From: Sphaeroforma sirkka
Lineage: Eukaryota > Opisthokonta > Ichthyosporea > Ichthyophonida
DNA length: 64,000 nt
NCBI GenBank assembly: GCA_001586965.3
Contig: LUCW03001860.1
Location: forward strand, 92,001 to 156,000
Reading direction: 5' to 3'
Below, piece by piece: positions 49,158 to 58,925 of the stretch. The stretch's first letter is position 1. Each line of letters starts with the position of its first letter. The notes under the pieces are model-generated. The model was given only the letters and a program-made list of their open reading frames with translations, was not told where the DNA came from and made no database searches. The position numbers and the translations under genes were made by a program.

Positions 49158-49540
49158 ACCTGAAGAGGTGCTTTTTATTAGCTCAAGGATTACGAGTTCA
49201 ATGCATATAAAAGCAGGCACTCGAATCAAATAAATCACAACTATTCACTTAAAACTCAAAACACTTTAAGATACTTTAATATCTGAGAACAATAACTTAT
49301 CAGGTCCGTTACCTATACTCGGAGAATGACAAGCTTCGATTTGAAACCAAAGGTTAAATTCCTGATTTTGGATAAGCCGGTCCAATGGGACCAATGGAAA
49401 GCTCAATTGGGTATGATCCTGATGAAACAGGGTCGCCTACAACTGATCGAAGCCGCTACACCATTCGACGACTACTATGAGACTCAACGTGAATCTTTTA
49501 CTCAAGAGGATCGTGGAGCCGCGTCTGAGTCAATTTATCA
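49158..49540 (+). mobile_element. CopD fragment: leader and gag start
   Basis: Leader sequence followed by gag from ATG at 49326: MTSFDLKPKVKFLILDKPVQ, WDQWKAQLGMILMKQGRLQL and FTQEDRGAASESIY. The last block is identical to the CopD copy at 6838-6890. Homology stops at 49540, where telomere-like repeats start. Incomplete copy. Confidence 0.85.
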
Positions 49541-49570
49541 GGGTTTAGTAACCCTAAACCCTAAAACCCT
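49541..49570. repeat. Interstitial telomere-like repeat
   Basis: GGGTTTAG, then TAA, then CCCTAAACCCTAAAACCCT: one unit in one orientation and about three in the other. Units are of the TTTAGGG type with one TTTTAGGG. It lies exactly at the junction between CopD gag and unrelated sequence. Confidence 0.75.
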
Positions 49571-49900
49571 CCAACACTCTCCTGAATTTGAAAGCGGAAT
49601 GTGGTGTGAAGTGAAATTCGTTTTGTAAGTGTGAAGAAAGTGAATTTGGTTGGCTCTCCTCTCACCGGATTTGGTGTCAAAGTGATGTGGTAAAGTATTT
49701 CGCGGAAAGTGGGATCAATGAAGTCGTCTGTTGGGTTGATTCCAGAAAAATTGGCCAGTATTAGGAAAGGGAGAAAAATAAATGCCGTTGAGCTTCAATG
49801 AAGATGGTTAGTCGGGGACTGGACTCTGCGAGACGGAGTGGGGGCACTGATATTGCAGCTTGTATATGTATAGAGTGCGCAGTGCTGTAGGTGCCTTTTG
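49571..49900. other. Junction sequence, unassigned
   Basis: No domain recognised. Probably the 3' end or untranslated part of CopE on the minus strand, but no LTR was identified. Confidence 0.35.
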
Positions 49901-50099
49901 TACGCTTGAGACCTTCTGATCACGTTCGTGTGTGAGTGTAAGTGCGTATGTGTGTGGATGTGAAGTGTGTAGTGTAGGGAACTCTTCTAAATAGGTAGTA
50001 CTCGTAGTGTAGGAAGCATACACGGTATAGGTTATTAGTGATGTGTGTCTCAGTAGTGTCGCTGGTGTGGGAAAAGGTGGCGATGAGGTGGTGTGTGGT

Positions 50100-51350
50100 A
50101 GTAGAATCAGTAGTAGAATCAGTAGGGGATATGCTTGCTGTGCGCTGGACGAGAAAAGCTTTTTGTAAGAAAGTCGGCAAGGTTGTCCTGTGTGGCGACG
50201 TATTGTTTGTCGATGATCCCTTGTTCTTGAAGGTCGCGAATGTGTTGTACGCGGATGTCGATGTGTTGAAGTTGTTTTGGTGTACCAGTGTTGGTGATGA
50301 AATGTACGGCTGATTTTTTTGTTGCAGTAGAGAGTAGTGGCACTGTCGGGCGAGAGACTGAGCTCGTACAGGAAGTTGCGTAACCATTGTATGTGTTTGG
50401 CGGCTTCACTCGCGGCAAATGTTAGAGTGCAATGTAGTAGACTTTAAATAAAGTGCAAATGTATCTAAAGTATGGTGCGTTCAAATGAATTTATTTATGA
50501 TCTCACCCTCAGTTATATACTGATGGTGTTTGTACTAGTATTCAACCACTTGGGTTGGCCAAGTGAAAATCTCATATGATCAGTATGAGAAACCTTATGC
50601 AGAACACTTTAGTACTCGGATATATTTTCTAGAAATAAATATATCATGTTCTCTGTTACTACAATCAGTCTCGGACCTCGGCTCTCGGATAATCGGTGGC
50701 CCGTGTCCTATGAATATAATAATCTGAGAAGAAGTCTCAAATTACTTTTACGTTCTCTCGGGCTGACCCACCTATACGTATATTAATTTGAGAACAAGTC
50801 CCAAACTACTCTCGGGCTGATGACGTAAAACGTTATTGACGTATATAGAAATACGTCTACTCCTGTAGTCTCTCAGCAAAGTACTCGACTTCTGCGGTAC
50901 CGGGCCTGACGGTCTGCTGGCGTTTGCTCTTCCATATAACAGGAGTGTTGCAACTCCGATAACGTAGCCAGTTGTGGAGCGTCGTGGATCAGGGCAGCTG
51001 GTGTAATCGGAATCAGTGTAGCCATCGGTGGTTAGTGGTTGGTCAGATTTGCTGTAGGTTAAGCCCAGGGTGGGGTAGGTCTTCAGGTAGCGCAGGACAC
51101 GACATGCAGCGGTCCATTGTGTTTCGCTGGGGTTGTTGAGGAAGCGGGAAAGAATGTTGACGGAGAATGTGGTGTCTATACGTGTTAGAATAGACAAGTA
51201 TAGGAGGGTGCCCACGAGTTTGCGATATGCGCCAGGGTAGGGAGGGCCATCTTGGACGGTTAGGGTTTCAGTAGGGAGAGGCGTGTGCACAGGGTGTGTG
51301 TCCGTGGGTCCGAAGTGTTGTACGGCCTCGTCAATGTATGATGTCTGCAC
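50100..51350 (-). pseudogene. CopE RNase H region (split by a solo LTR)
   Basis: Blocks QTSYIDEAVQHFGPTDTHPV, YRKLVGTLLYLSILTRIDTT, FSVNILSRFLNNPSETQWTA, CRVLRYLKTYPTLGLTYSKS and DYTSCPDPRRSTTGYVIGVA. Beyond the inserted LTR come ASEAAKHIQWLRNFLYELS, then LQHIDIRVQHIRDLQEQGII and DNLADFLTKSFSR, the copia C-terminal motifs. Confidence 0.88.
50420..50875 (+). repeat. Solo LTR with 5-bp target duplication
   Basis: A 456-bp sequence runs TGTTAGAGTG...GTCTCTCA with terminal TG/CA and short inverted ends (TGTTAGAG, CTCTCA). It is flanked by GCAAA at 50415-50419 and 50876-50880. The host element's RNase H continues on both sides. A 5-bp duplication and a TGTTAG start are typical for Ty1/copia LTRs. 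Orientation shown is a guess. No other copy was found in the window. Confidence 0.85.
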
Positions 51351-51419
51351 GACACTGGTGGAGACTTGATTGGTGATGATACGGCAGCCAAAAAGCCATG
51401 CGGGCTATCCGACGATGGC

Positions 51420-52330
51420 GCGATCAAACTCGGCGAGCAGTTGTTGCAGATGTAGCGTGGTGTGTCGGTAGAGGGTTGTGCGTGGGCATGTATGGCGGGT
51501 GCTGGTGGTACGGTGTTGTCGGTAGGGGTGAGGTCGTTGGTGGCATTGTTGTCCGAAAGGAAAGTGGGTAGTGTATTGCGATATGTGTTGACGATGGATA
51601 GTTGCTCTTCAGTAAAATATAGGCGCGATTTCGATCCGTCACTTTTCCAAAGAGGAAAGGTACCCTCGTTAAAAACAAAACGGCGGGAGGTCATGGCCTG
51701 GCCTGTGTCCATATGGAGTATGCAATATTCTTCTAGGTGTTGTGAGAATGGGTCGCGGGCGATAAGGATGCCGATCCGGACGCGTTTACAAAGTTTGACT
51801 TTGTTGCCGTGATCAATAATCAATAGAGAGGGTCATACAGCCATAAACGCGTAGAGTTAAGACATGGAGGGTGGGTTTACGGCTGAAGAAGGTCTCGTGC
51901 GGACTAACACCGCCGGGGTTGGTGTCGCGGCCTTTGAGGTTGTGCACATGACTAGCACGAGATTTAAATGGGCAATGCGACATGGTGGTTGACGCGTTGG
52001 AACTCGGCTGTGATGAATTCACCGCCACGGTCGGCGATGATTTGCAAATGCACTGGTGACCAGTAGGTTCGATGAAGGTGTAAAAGCATGCGAGTGTAGC
52101 GGCGGCATTGTCCTTGTGCTCAAGGTGCTCTTCGTACTCGAGGCGGGAAGTGCGTTCGTGATAGCGTATGGTGTAGGAGTGGCCACCATAGCTTTCCTCG
52201 AACTTGCCTTTTAAAGCAACTTGTCATTCTTGGCCGATGTCAGGCTTTCTGCGTGGCTTGTTGCTGGTAGCTCTCTTATAAAGTTTGCCTTGTGCGCAGG
52301 AAATGTATGTACATGATGTTTCGCCGGTAT
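51420..52330 (-). pseudogene. CopE integrase region
   Basis: Copia integrase features: SCAQGKLYKRATSNKPRRKP (pre-integrase), GGHSYTIRYHERTSRLEYEE (core), IIADRGGEFITAEFQ (second acidic block), SPHETFFSRKPTLHVLTLRV (G-x-SP-x-E-x-x-x-x-RKP) and EYCILHMDTGQAMTSRRFVF (C-terminal part). Broken element. Confidence 0.8.
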
Positions 52331-52339
52331 GAAGTAAGA

Positions 52340-52850
52340 ATATGTCACTAGCATTTGTAGTTGGTCAGGTATGGGGACAGCATAGCGGGTAGGGCCAAAG
52401 ACTGCGACGTCGGTGTAGAGTCAGGGCTGGCTGGTAACGAATTCTTGCGTGCCGTCGGAGGTTCGTCGTATAATCGGTGTTGAGTGAGGATGGAATGATT
52501 TCAACATGGGATTGGAGATGGGTCATGAGTTGAGTCTACCAGGATGCGCGCGGTTTGACAGGGACGACAAATTTGACGCGGCCGCCCTCCTGGTTCAACT
52601 TTCGGCAGCTTTTGGAAAAGTCTATCCATGGTTGATTTTCGTAGAGTTTTTGGGAAGGTGAGTTTCAGTCTTGGTTATAGGCGGCGTGGTATGGGGTCTC
52701 CTTATCTGTGTATTCGACTGTGCAGTAAGTGGGCACTTGTTTGTTGTGCTTGGATGCGGAAAGGTCGATATCGATGGGGCCGAAGGGTTTGTTGGCATGT
52801 TCCTCGAATAGAGTAGGGGCAAGTTGATAGTCGTTGCAGTTTCTTAAGGG
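52340..52850 (-). pseudogene. Dam-like domain from another gypsy element
   Basis: Reads QLAPTLFEEHANKPFGPIDI, DLSASKHNKQVPTYCTVEYT, then YENQPWIDFSKSCRKLNQEG and GRVKFVVPVKPRASW. These align by eye with the GypB block FGPHTIDMFAAHHNAQLKDY and the NPPW region. It is a relic without recognised RT or integrase of its own beside it. Its C-terminal portion supplied the 60-bp sequence found inverted in the GypB LTR. Confidence 0.5.
52354..52413 (+). repeat. 60-bp inverted repeat, first member
   Basis: Reverse complement of 53266-53325 with one mismatch. This member lies in continuous minus-strand coding relic, so it is the likely source. Confidence 0.9.
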
Positions 52851-52968
52851 TGGATTGACGGGAAGTCGCTAGTAATAGCCATTGCCTCGGTAGCGCGAGT
52901 TGATTGTTGTCCGAAACAAGCACGGTGAATATTGAGGCTGGCCGCTTGCAATGCGTTTAGTTGGTAGT

Positions 52969-53629
52969 GTAATAGCCGGGCCTCCACATTAGACTCTTAT
53001 GTTAATAAACGTACTCTTAAGCAGTACGTAAATTATAAACGTACTATTAAAAGCACGTGTATTAAAAGGTTTTTTAACGGTTCTATTTACAAGTACCTTT
53101 TCCATTTTACAAATCAGATTTTTTGCCCTGACCGATTAAAGGGACTGTGAACAAGGCCAAAGAGTATATTTGGAGTAGGTCTATTAAGAGACCTAGATAA
53201 ACACTCCAAAATATACATCTGAATACTTCGGTAGCGAGATGGCTCAACCGAACATAGGTTTCTAGCCGATGTCGCAGTCTTTGGCCCTACCCGCTATGCT
53301 GTCCCCATACCTGACCAACTACAAAAAGATAGGATTTTACTAGTTTTAGTAATTCGTGCGACGAAACAAGTAATACTAGTTTCGACGATAACGATAACGA
53401 AAACATAAATAAAATCCCTTCGGCGAAATCAGTACTGGGAGGATGATATATAGGCAATGTCTCAGCCTTACAATCCCCCAGAGTATTGCTGATTTCTATG
53501 AGGCATACCTAACTTTATTACCAGACTAAAATTCGTATACTTAAAAAACTTATTAAAAGACTTTAAGATTTTATTACGTTTAGTAGCTCTAAGATGTTTA
53601 TACCGCCTTAAGAAACCGATATATACACA
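52969..53629 (+). repeat. GypB 5' LTR
   Basis: The 661-bp LTR runs TGTAATAGCCGGGCCTCC...ATACACA. It is colinear with the solo LTR at 15443-16164 except for an internal stretch, where this copy carries 60 bp derived from the inverted neighbouring sequence (53266-53325). Confidence 0.9.
53266..53325 (+). repeat. 60-bp inverted repeat, second member (inside GypB LTR)
   Basis: Matches the reverse complement of 52354-52413 with one mismatch. It replaces sequence present at the same place in the solo GypB LTR (about 15724-15860). Confidence 0.9.
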
Positions 53630-53755
53630 TTTTAAAGTTAGCAAAGTATTAACTACTTGAGCTACTTAAGCGTCGTGGTAATTAACTGCCACATACAATT
53701 TTCTTAAGACAATAACTATTCGTTAAGTGAATAGCAGAAGTCGTACTGGATAAGT

Positions 53756-55075
53756 ATGACTAAGAAGGACTCTACGCTATCTAAGAAGCGTAAAGTGGAT
53801 AAAAAGAAGATGGACAGAGAATCTGCCGAAGACGCAGTCAACCCCATTGTCGCTAAAGACGACAATACACTGGATACCGGTGAGACTACTCCATTAAGAG
53901 AGAAGTCAGCCGAGGAGAGGGCTAGAGGACCCACTCTCTCCTCAAGTTCAAAGCTCTCAAAACCGCGAAGCGAAAATAGGAGTGGGTTTAAGACCACTTC
54001 ATCTACTATCCCTGAGGAGATTAATCCAAAGGGTAAAGAACCAATTACGAAAGTCAAGTATGACGACCTCGAGGAGATTAATCCAAAGGGTAAAGAGCCA
54101 ATTACGGAAGTCAATTACGACGACCCCGGCGACGATGAAGTCCAAGCCGATAAGGGGCCGACGGAAGACGAACCACAGGCTAGCGCATCTGCCTACATCA
54201 GTAAGTTGCTCGATAAAAATGCTGAACTTAAGAATCAGTTAGCTGCCCTAGAGAAACAACTCACACTAGAGAAGTTATCTATCGCACACGTAGATCGAAT
54301 GTACGGAACTGGCGAGAAAGCTAAACGCCTACGTGAATATGTCTCTAACGACACCATTGCAGCTGTAAAAGAGCAGTCAAAACATCGCTTAGAGAAGACC
54401 AATGAGGAGTACCACGATCTAAGTACTAAGCCGGTCGAAATAAGCCCGGGGAATGTTCCCTGGGAGAGTCTACTTCCACGGGACCAGGCACTATTTACTC
54501 CAATACCATCACCGGGACACGAGTCTCCCATTTTAGAGGGTATTATAGACCCAACCGCTGGGAAGAATACACCTCCCCCCTTACCTAATTGGGGGAAGGC
54601 ACATCGCACCCAGCCAAAGTCGACGTGCGAGATTATCGTAACGGATGATCCTAAGATCTTCATTCCAACACCACGTCTCAGTAACGAGCGTCGTGAAGCG
54701 TCGACCATGGACTTTAATATCCACCGAAAGGGAACTAAAGCTTCCCGCATACATGCGAGTGACGTGGAGTACCCACGGAAGGACCGCAATACATTACACC
54801 AACCCGCCGAAGACTTTCAGTCCACAGAGGTAGATATGCTGAATGCAGAAGTGAACGAACTCACAGTTAAGATGGAGCTCGCTCATGACCTGCAAGATCG
54901 CCCAGAAATTGATTATTATGCGAAAATAATCTACATCAAGCAGAAGCGAATCGACCAGTTGCTGCAAGCACAACGAGAGGCAGACCAACGCGATCACCAG
55001 AAGTATAAGGGCATGATCAGTCGACTTAAGTCGAACTGGGACTCAAGTACCCAGAAGCCCGAATTTTATCAATAA
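53756..55075 (+). CDS. GypB gag, first open frame
   Basis: Open frame of 439 residues from the first ATG after the LTR. N-terminal basic stretch KKDSTLSKKRKVDKKKMDRE contains KKRKV, the classic nuclear localisation sequence form. There is a tandem 17-residue repeat of the (E)EINPKGKEPIT(K/E)V type at about residues 88-120, a leucine-rich coiled-coil-like helix (LLDKNAELKNQLAALEKQLT) at about 148-170, and a Pro-rich middle (FTPIPSPGHESPILEGIIDP). A second helix (DMLNAEVNELTVKMELAHDL) sits near the end. Looks whole in this frame. Recognised as gag by position and by the shared layout with GypA. Confidence 0.8.
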   Translation: MTKKDSTLSKKRKVDKKKMDRESAEDAVNPIVAKDDNTLDTGETTPLREKSAEERARGPTLSSSSKLSKPRSENRSGFKTTSSTIPEEINPKGKEPITKVKYDDLEEINPKGKEPITEVNYDDPGDDEVQADKGPTEDEPQASASAYISKLLDKNAELKNQLAALEKQLTLEKLSIAHVDRMYGTGEKAKRLREYVSNDTIAAVKEQSKHRLEKTNEEYHDLSTKPVEISPGNVPWESLLPRDQALFTPIPSPGHESPILEGIIDPTAGKNTPPPLPNWGKAHRTQPKSTCEIIVTDDPKIFIPTPRLSNERREASTMDFNIHRKGTKASRIHASDVEYPRKDRNTLHQPAEDFQSTEVDMLNAEVNELTVKMELAHDLQDRPEIDYYAKIIYIKQKRIDQLLQAQREADQRDHQKYKGMISRLKSNWDSSTQKPEFYQ

Positions 55076-55118
55076 TCATGACCTCGAGACTCTGACTCGC
55101 TCGTTACACGCGTTTACA

Positions 55119-55967
55119 GTGATGCTGGAGACAAATGACATTGCCCCACCGCAATGGATATCTGCGTTTATGCAGACATTTAATCCAGAAGGAACCAATT
55201 ATCGGATCCTTCAGAAGCATCTCAAAGAGATCGATGAGTGTCGTAACTGGCCAGAAGTATGTTGGCTAGTGACATCCTTATTAAGCAAGGATATGCGCAG
55301 TCCAGGACTATGTTCAATTCTGGCACCACCAACAGCGAATACTAGCATCTTGAGCTATATTCTGAAACTCGATGCGGACCTTGTCATACCTGATATTAAG
55401 AGGGATGACAAGCCACGCTGGTATGAGTTGTTGGCAATGCATGTATTCTGTATGAACATAGGCAGTAATGATCGAGAGCACCTTTACCTCGAGCTACGTC
55501 GCAAGTATGCGAACGAAACGAGAGATAAAGGACAGGAGAAGAAGTTTCACCTGACTCGACTACGCTGGAATCAGTTCTATGAAACTGTTTCCGACACTTA
55601 TCCCTCTGATCGAGTAACCTCGAGAGAGAAGGTGGTTCTTAAGAAACTACGTGATCAGATAGATCAAGGGTATGTATCCCGACAGACATCTAACGAACGT
55701 CCGAATGTTCGTCCGCGTGAATCAGCGCAGCACTCACGGCCAAATAAAAGGGTACGTGATGAGAAGGAAGCACTATACAAGCAAGTTAAGAAGTGTGCCG
55801 ACGAGAAGTGTGGATACGATATGTATCAGCTTGCCCCGAACAGTTATTGGAACGGGCGGCACTCAGCTACTTGCAAACACTTTATTAGTAAGTGTGACAA
55901 GTGTGAGAAAACCAACGGTTATCACGCCAAGACATGTGACCGGAAACCAGATATCAAACTGGAATGA
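55119..55967 (+). CDS. GypB gag capsid and zinc-binding segment
   Basis: Open frame of 282 residues with a helical capsid-like body (WISAFMQTFNPEGTNYRILQ; ELLAMHVFCMNIGSNDREHL). The C-terminal cysteine-rich region KKCADEKCGYDMYQ, SATCKHFISKCDKCEKTNGY and HAKTCDRKPD mirrors the GypA arrangement. Expected role is RNA packaging. Confidence 0.75.
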   Translation: MMLETNDIAPPQWISAFMQTFNPEGTNYRILQKHLKEIDECRNWPEVCWLVTSLLSKDMRSPGLCSILAPPTANTSILSYILKLDADLVIPDIKRDDKPRWYELLAMHVFCMNIGSNDREHLYLELRRKYANETRDKGQEKKFHLTRLRWNQFYETVSDTYPSDRVTSREKVVLKKLRDQIDQGYVSRQTSNERPNVRPRESAQHSRPNKRVRDEKEALYKQVKKCADEKCGYDMYQLAPNSYWNGRHSATCKHFISKCDKCEKTNGYHAKTCDRKPDIKLE

Positions 55968-56581
55968 AGGTACTACCGGGTTCAATCTATACAAAGACAA
56001 TACAACGACTCTTTAGACGAGCGTGTAATAATCTATATTGCAACGGAAATAAAGTCCTTGCGTTGATTGATCCTGGTTCAGAAATTTCATGTATATCCGA
56101 TCGCTTTGCATTAATGAAAGATATAGAACGTAGAACACAAACTACTCACCTTATATTAGCTGATGAGAAGACTTCCAAGTGCGATACGATGGCTACCGAT
56201 GTTATAATCTCATTAGCCGACCATCGCCACATTACAACCCAAGCTGTGATAGTTAAGATGTCACAGAAGTACGACATTATCGTCGGAATGAGTGATTTAC
56301 TTACATTAGGTATAACTGTAACTGGTTTACCGAACAATGTAGATCCAATAAAGGATCAATCAGACGATAATTGTCTGAAACCATATATACCACCATCCGA
56401 CACAGTCAAGGAATTAATACCTGACTTTGCGGAAAAGATCATTGATCTAATCTTAGTAAATAAGAAGATCAAGATCACTGACTGGGCTAAGTTCCGTTTT
56501 AACGACGGATATGTTAGTTTAGATTTAACCAAGGTAGACTTTACTCAGCTGAAGTGTCCATCAAGAATCTATGTATCTTGA
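55964..56581 (+). CDS. GypB retropepsin-like protease region
   Basis: Overlaps the preceding frame by a few bases, suggesting the read-through or frameshift expression known for such families. Contains NGNKVLALIDPGSEISCISD at the active-site position, HLILADEKTSKCDTMATDVI, VIVKMSQKYDIIVGMSDLLT and LGITVTGLPNNVDPIKDQSD. Continues toward RT with KKIKITDWAKFRFNDGYVSL. Confidence 0.8.
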   Translation: MKVLPGSIYTKTIQRLFRRACNNLYCNGNKVLALIDPGSEISCISDRFALMKDIERRTQTTHLILADEKTSKCDTMATDVIISLADHRHITTQAVIVKMSQKYDIIVGMSDLLTLGITVTGLPNNVDPIKDQSDDNCLKPYIPPSDTVKELIPDFAEKIIDLILVNKKIKITDWAKFRFNDGYVSLDLTKVDFTQLKCPSRIYVS

Positions 56582-57895
56582 AGACACGAAGCCGTAGTAA
56601 AAGAACAAGTCGAGAAATGGTTAACAGATGGAGTGATAGAAATAAACTATCAACAAACTCCAGTAAACTTGGCATTACTTGCCGTTGATCAACATAACTC
56701 TGACGGTTCATTTAAGAAGGTCAGAGTATGTTTAGATATGAGTCCAATAAATAAATAATTGCCAACTCATAGCTTTCACTTACCTCGTATAAACGAGTTG
56801 TTAAGAAGAATGGAAGGTGCTACAGCATTTACAACTATAGACCTAACACAAGGATACCACCAAATGAAGGTATATGAACCCCACCATAAATACTTTAGTT
56901 TTACATGGAAGGGTAAACAATATCGCTTTAAGGGCGCACCTTTTGGGTTACACTCCCTACCAGCATTCTTCCAACAAGCAATGGAGGAAATGTTTGCAGA
57001 CATGCCTAACGTGCAAGTCTACATAGATGACATAGTCATCTTCTCAAAGACTAAAGTCGAACACGAAGCATTAGTCAGACGAGTACTACAAAGATTAAAT
57101 GAACAGAACTTCAAAATTAATGAGAAGAAATGTCATTTTGCTATGAGTGAGATTCAACTCTTAGGGTATAGAATCTCAGGGGAAGGTATTAAAATCGGCC
57201 CCGGAAAGGTAGAACATCTCTTAGATTGGAGAACTCCAACAACCGGGAGAGATGTAAATAGCATGTGTGGATTCGTAAACTTCTTTTCAGATGGCGTTCC
57301 ACACTTAGCAGATTACTTAAAACCTTTTGGACACTTAAGATGTCACAAAGGTAAGTTAGGGGAGCTATGGACGAAAGAGTGTGATGGGGCATTTAAGACC
57401 TTCAAGCACGCAGTACAACAAGCACCTGTGGTTCAAGGACCAGTTGATGGCGTGCCGTTTGAAATAGCAACGGACGCATCAGACCTAGCACTAAGAGGAG
57501 TATTGTATCAGGTTATAGATAATAAACCTAGATACATACAATTCTTTAGCCGTGCTATGAATGCATCACAGTTGAATTATCCAACTGTTAAACAAGAATT
57601 ATTAGCTATAGTAACAGCTATGACACACTTTAGAGATTACCATTATGAAACAGCATTTACGCTGATGTGTGATCAAAAGTCTCTTCAATACATGAAAGAG
57701 ATAAAGCCGGACTCTCAATTATTGAGCAGATGGCATGATACAATATCAAAATTTCACTTTGATATAAAAAATTTACCAGGCATACATAACCACTTACCGG
57801 ATATGTTGTCCAGGTTTGTACCAGACTTTAATAAGTCAGTCCGCGAACTCTTAGCCACTGATTGGAAATGTAATTCAAGATGGTTTGAGTGAGCA
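56582..57895 (+). pseudogene. GypB reverse transcriptase and RNase H
   Basis: RT motifs: HSFHLPRINELLRRMEGATA, FTTIDLTQGYHQMKVYEPHH (first Asp), FSFTWKGKQYRFKGAPFGLH, SLPAFFQQAMEEMF and NVQVYIDDIVIFSKTKVEHE (catalytic IDD). RNase H motifs: PFEIATDASDLALRGVLYQV, IQFFSRAMNASQLNYPTVKQ, ELLAIVTAMTHFRDYHYETA, LMCDQKSLQYMKEIKPDSQL and LPGIHNHLPDMLSRFVPDFN. Classic Ty3/gypsy order. Confidence 0.93.
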
Positions 57896-58246
57896 CAAAA
57901 GACATTCGGTCCACATACTATAGATATGTTCGCCGCGCATCATAACGCGCAATTAAAAGATTATAGGACATTAAATCACCCTCTAAGAGATGCCTTACAA
58001 TTGGATCTCTCCAAACATAACGCGTGGGCTAATCCACCGTGGCAGTTAATTGCCCAATTATTAAACTACGTTCAGATACATAAAGCTACCTTAACGTTGT
58101 GTTATCCCCTACGGAAATTAGATCCGTGGCTCAATAAATTAATAAGCATGATACAATGCAAGCCAATATATTTAGATAGGGAAATAGATACTTTCCTCTA
58201 TCAGGGTACCCAGCAGTTCAAAAGACGCCCTGGAGATATACTATAA
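57896..58246 (+). pseudogene. GypB Dam-like domain
   Basis: Follows RNase H at once: AQKTFGPHTIDMFAAHHNAQ, DALQLDLSKHNAWANPPWQL, IAQLLNYVQIHKATLTLCYP, LRKLDPWLNKLISMIQCKPI and YLDREIDTFLYQGTQQFKRR. It contains GPHTID and NPPW. GypA (63.6-64.0 kb) has the same series. The resemblance is to the DIRS Dam-like domain. Activity unknown. Confidence 0.72.
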
Positions 58247-58341
58247 TATGTCGTATAGGTCCTATAGGTACAACCTCATGGACCCCTTCTGCGACCTTCC
58301 TTAACAAGGTCAAAGAATCAGAAAGTCCACTCTCTACCAAA

Positions 58342-58925
58342 TTGAACGTTAACCAGTTCAAAGACAACACAACACTTGAAGTTTGTGCACAAGAAATACA
58401 ATCTACTACTGACTACACTGTTAAGAAGCGTCAGTCTCTAACTAGGACTTTATTTAATAACATAAAGTCCAAGCCTGAAGTCTTTAAGACACTCTTTCTA
58501 AAGGGATGCATGAACGAGAACCCTGATTTACATGCACACATATTACGACTATTAAACAAGTCAAGTGTAGCATATGTATATGAACGCACTAAAGATGCGC
58601 ATACAAAAGGAAGAGAGGAGTCTGTGAACACAACAGACGTAGAGAACACGCAAGTGGATTCTCAACACCCTACCTTTATACTGGAAGAGCAGAATGATGA
58701 TAACATTCTCTCTTGGCTGATGCAAAATTGTAAGCTGAAGCACCAGAACGTAGTAGAAGTACTTAAAGATGCTAAACGAAATAGGATAGCGCATCCCAAG
58801 TTGGCAACTTTAGTTGACAAAGTATATCAGTCATGCACAGACTGTGATCTCAATCAGATCAAGCGCTATGGGTTCGCACCGCTTAAGAGTGTGACCGAAG
58901 ATGTTCCATGGCGCAGGGTCATCAT
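58342..58925 (+). pseudogene. GypB integrase N-terminal region
   Basis: Hydrophilic linker followed by a zinc-type segment, RNRIAHPKLATLVDKVYQSC, TDCDLNQIKRYGFAPLKSVT and EDVPWRRV, with the H...C-x2-C layout of gypsy integrases and the PW-x-x-V start of the core. The core itself is cut off by the GypA1 LTR. Confidence 0.75.

Larger units (their letters stand above)
49901..52330 (-). mobile_element. CopE, Ty1/copia element (partial)
   Basis: Minus-strand copia blocks: pre-integrase and integrase (52.3-51.4 kb), then RNase H (51.35-50.1 kb). The family differs from CopD. Some pol parts are missing and there are several breaks. A 456-bp solo LTR of another copia family sits within its RNase H. 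Its outer LTRs were not found. A gypsy fragment borders it at 52340. Confidence 0.8.
52969..58925 (+). mobile_element. GypB Ty3/gypsy element, interrupted by GypA1
   Basis: 5' LTR (52969-53629), gag, cysteine-rich segment, protease, RT, RNase H, Dam-like domain and the integrase zinc region. It is cut at 58926 by insertion of a GypA1 element, so the 3' end is not in the window. It is the least decayed gypsy element here, with about three breaks in the part that is visible. A solo LTR of the family lies at 15443-16164. Confidence 0.93.

Noticed and set aside
50433-50870. Insertion with a TGTAG duplication and GTAGAC/GTCTAC ends
   Set aside because: TGTAG repeats near both ends, but GCAAA duplication with TG...CA ends fits the continuing RNase H sequence better.
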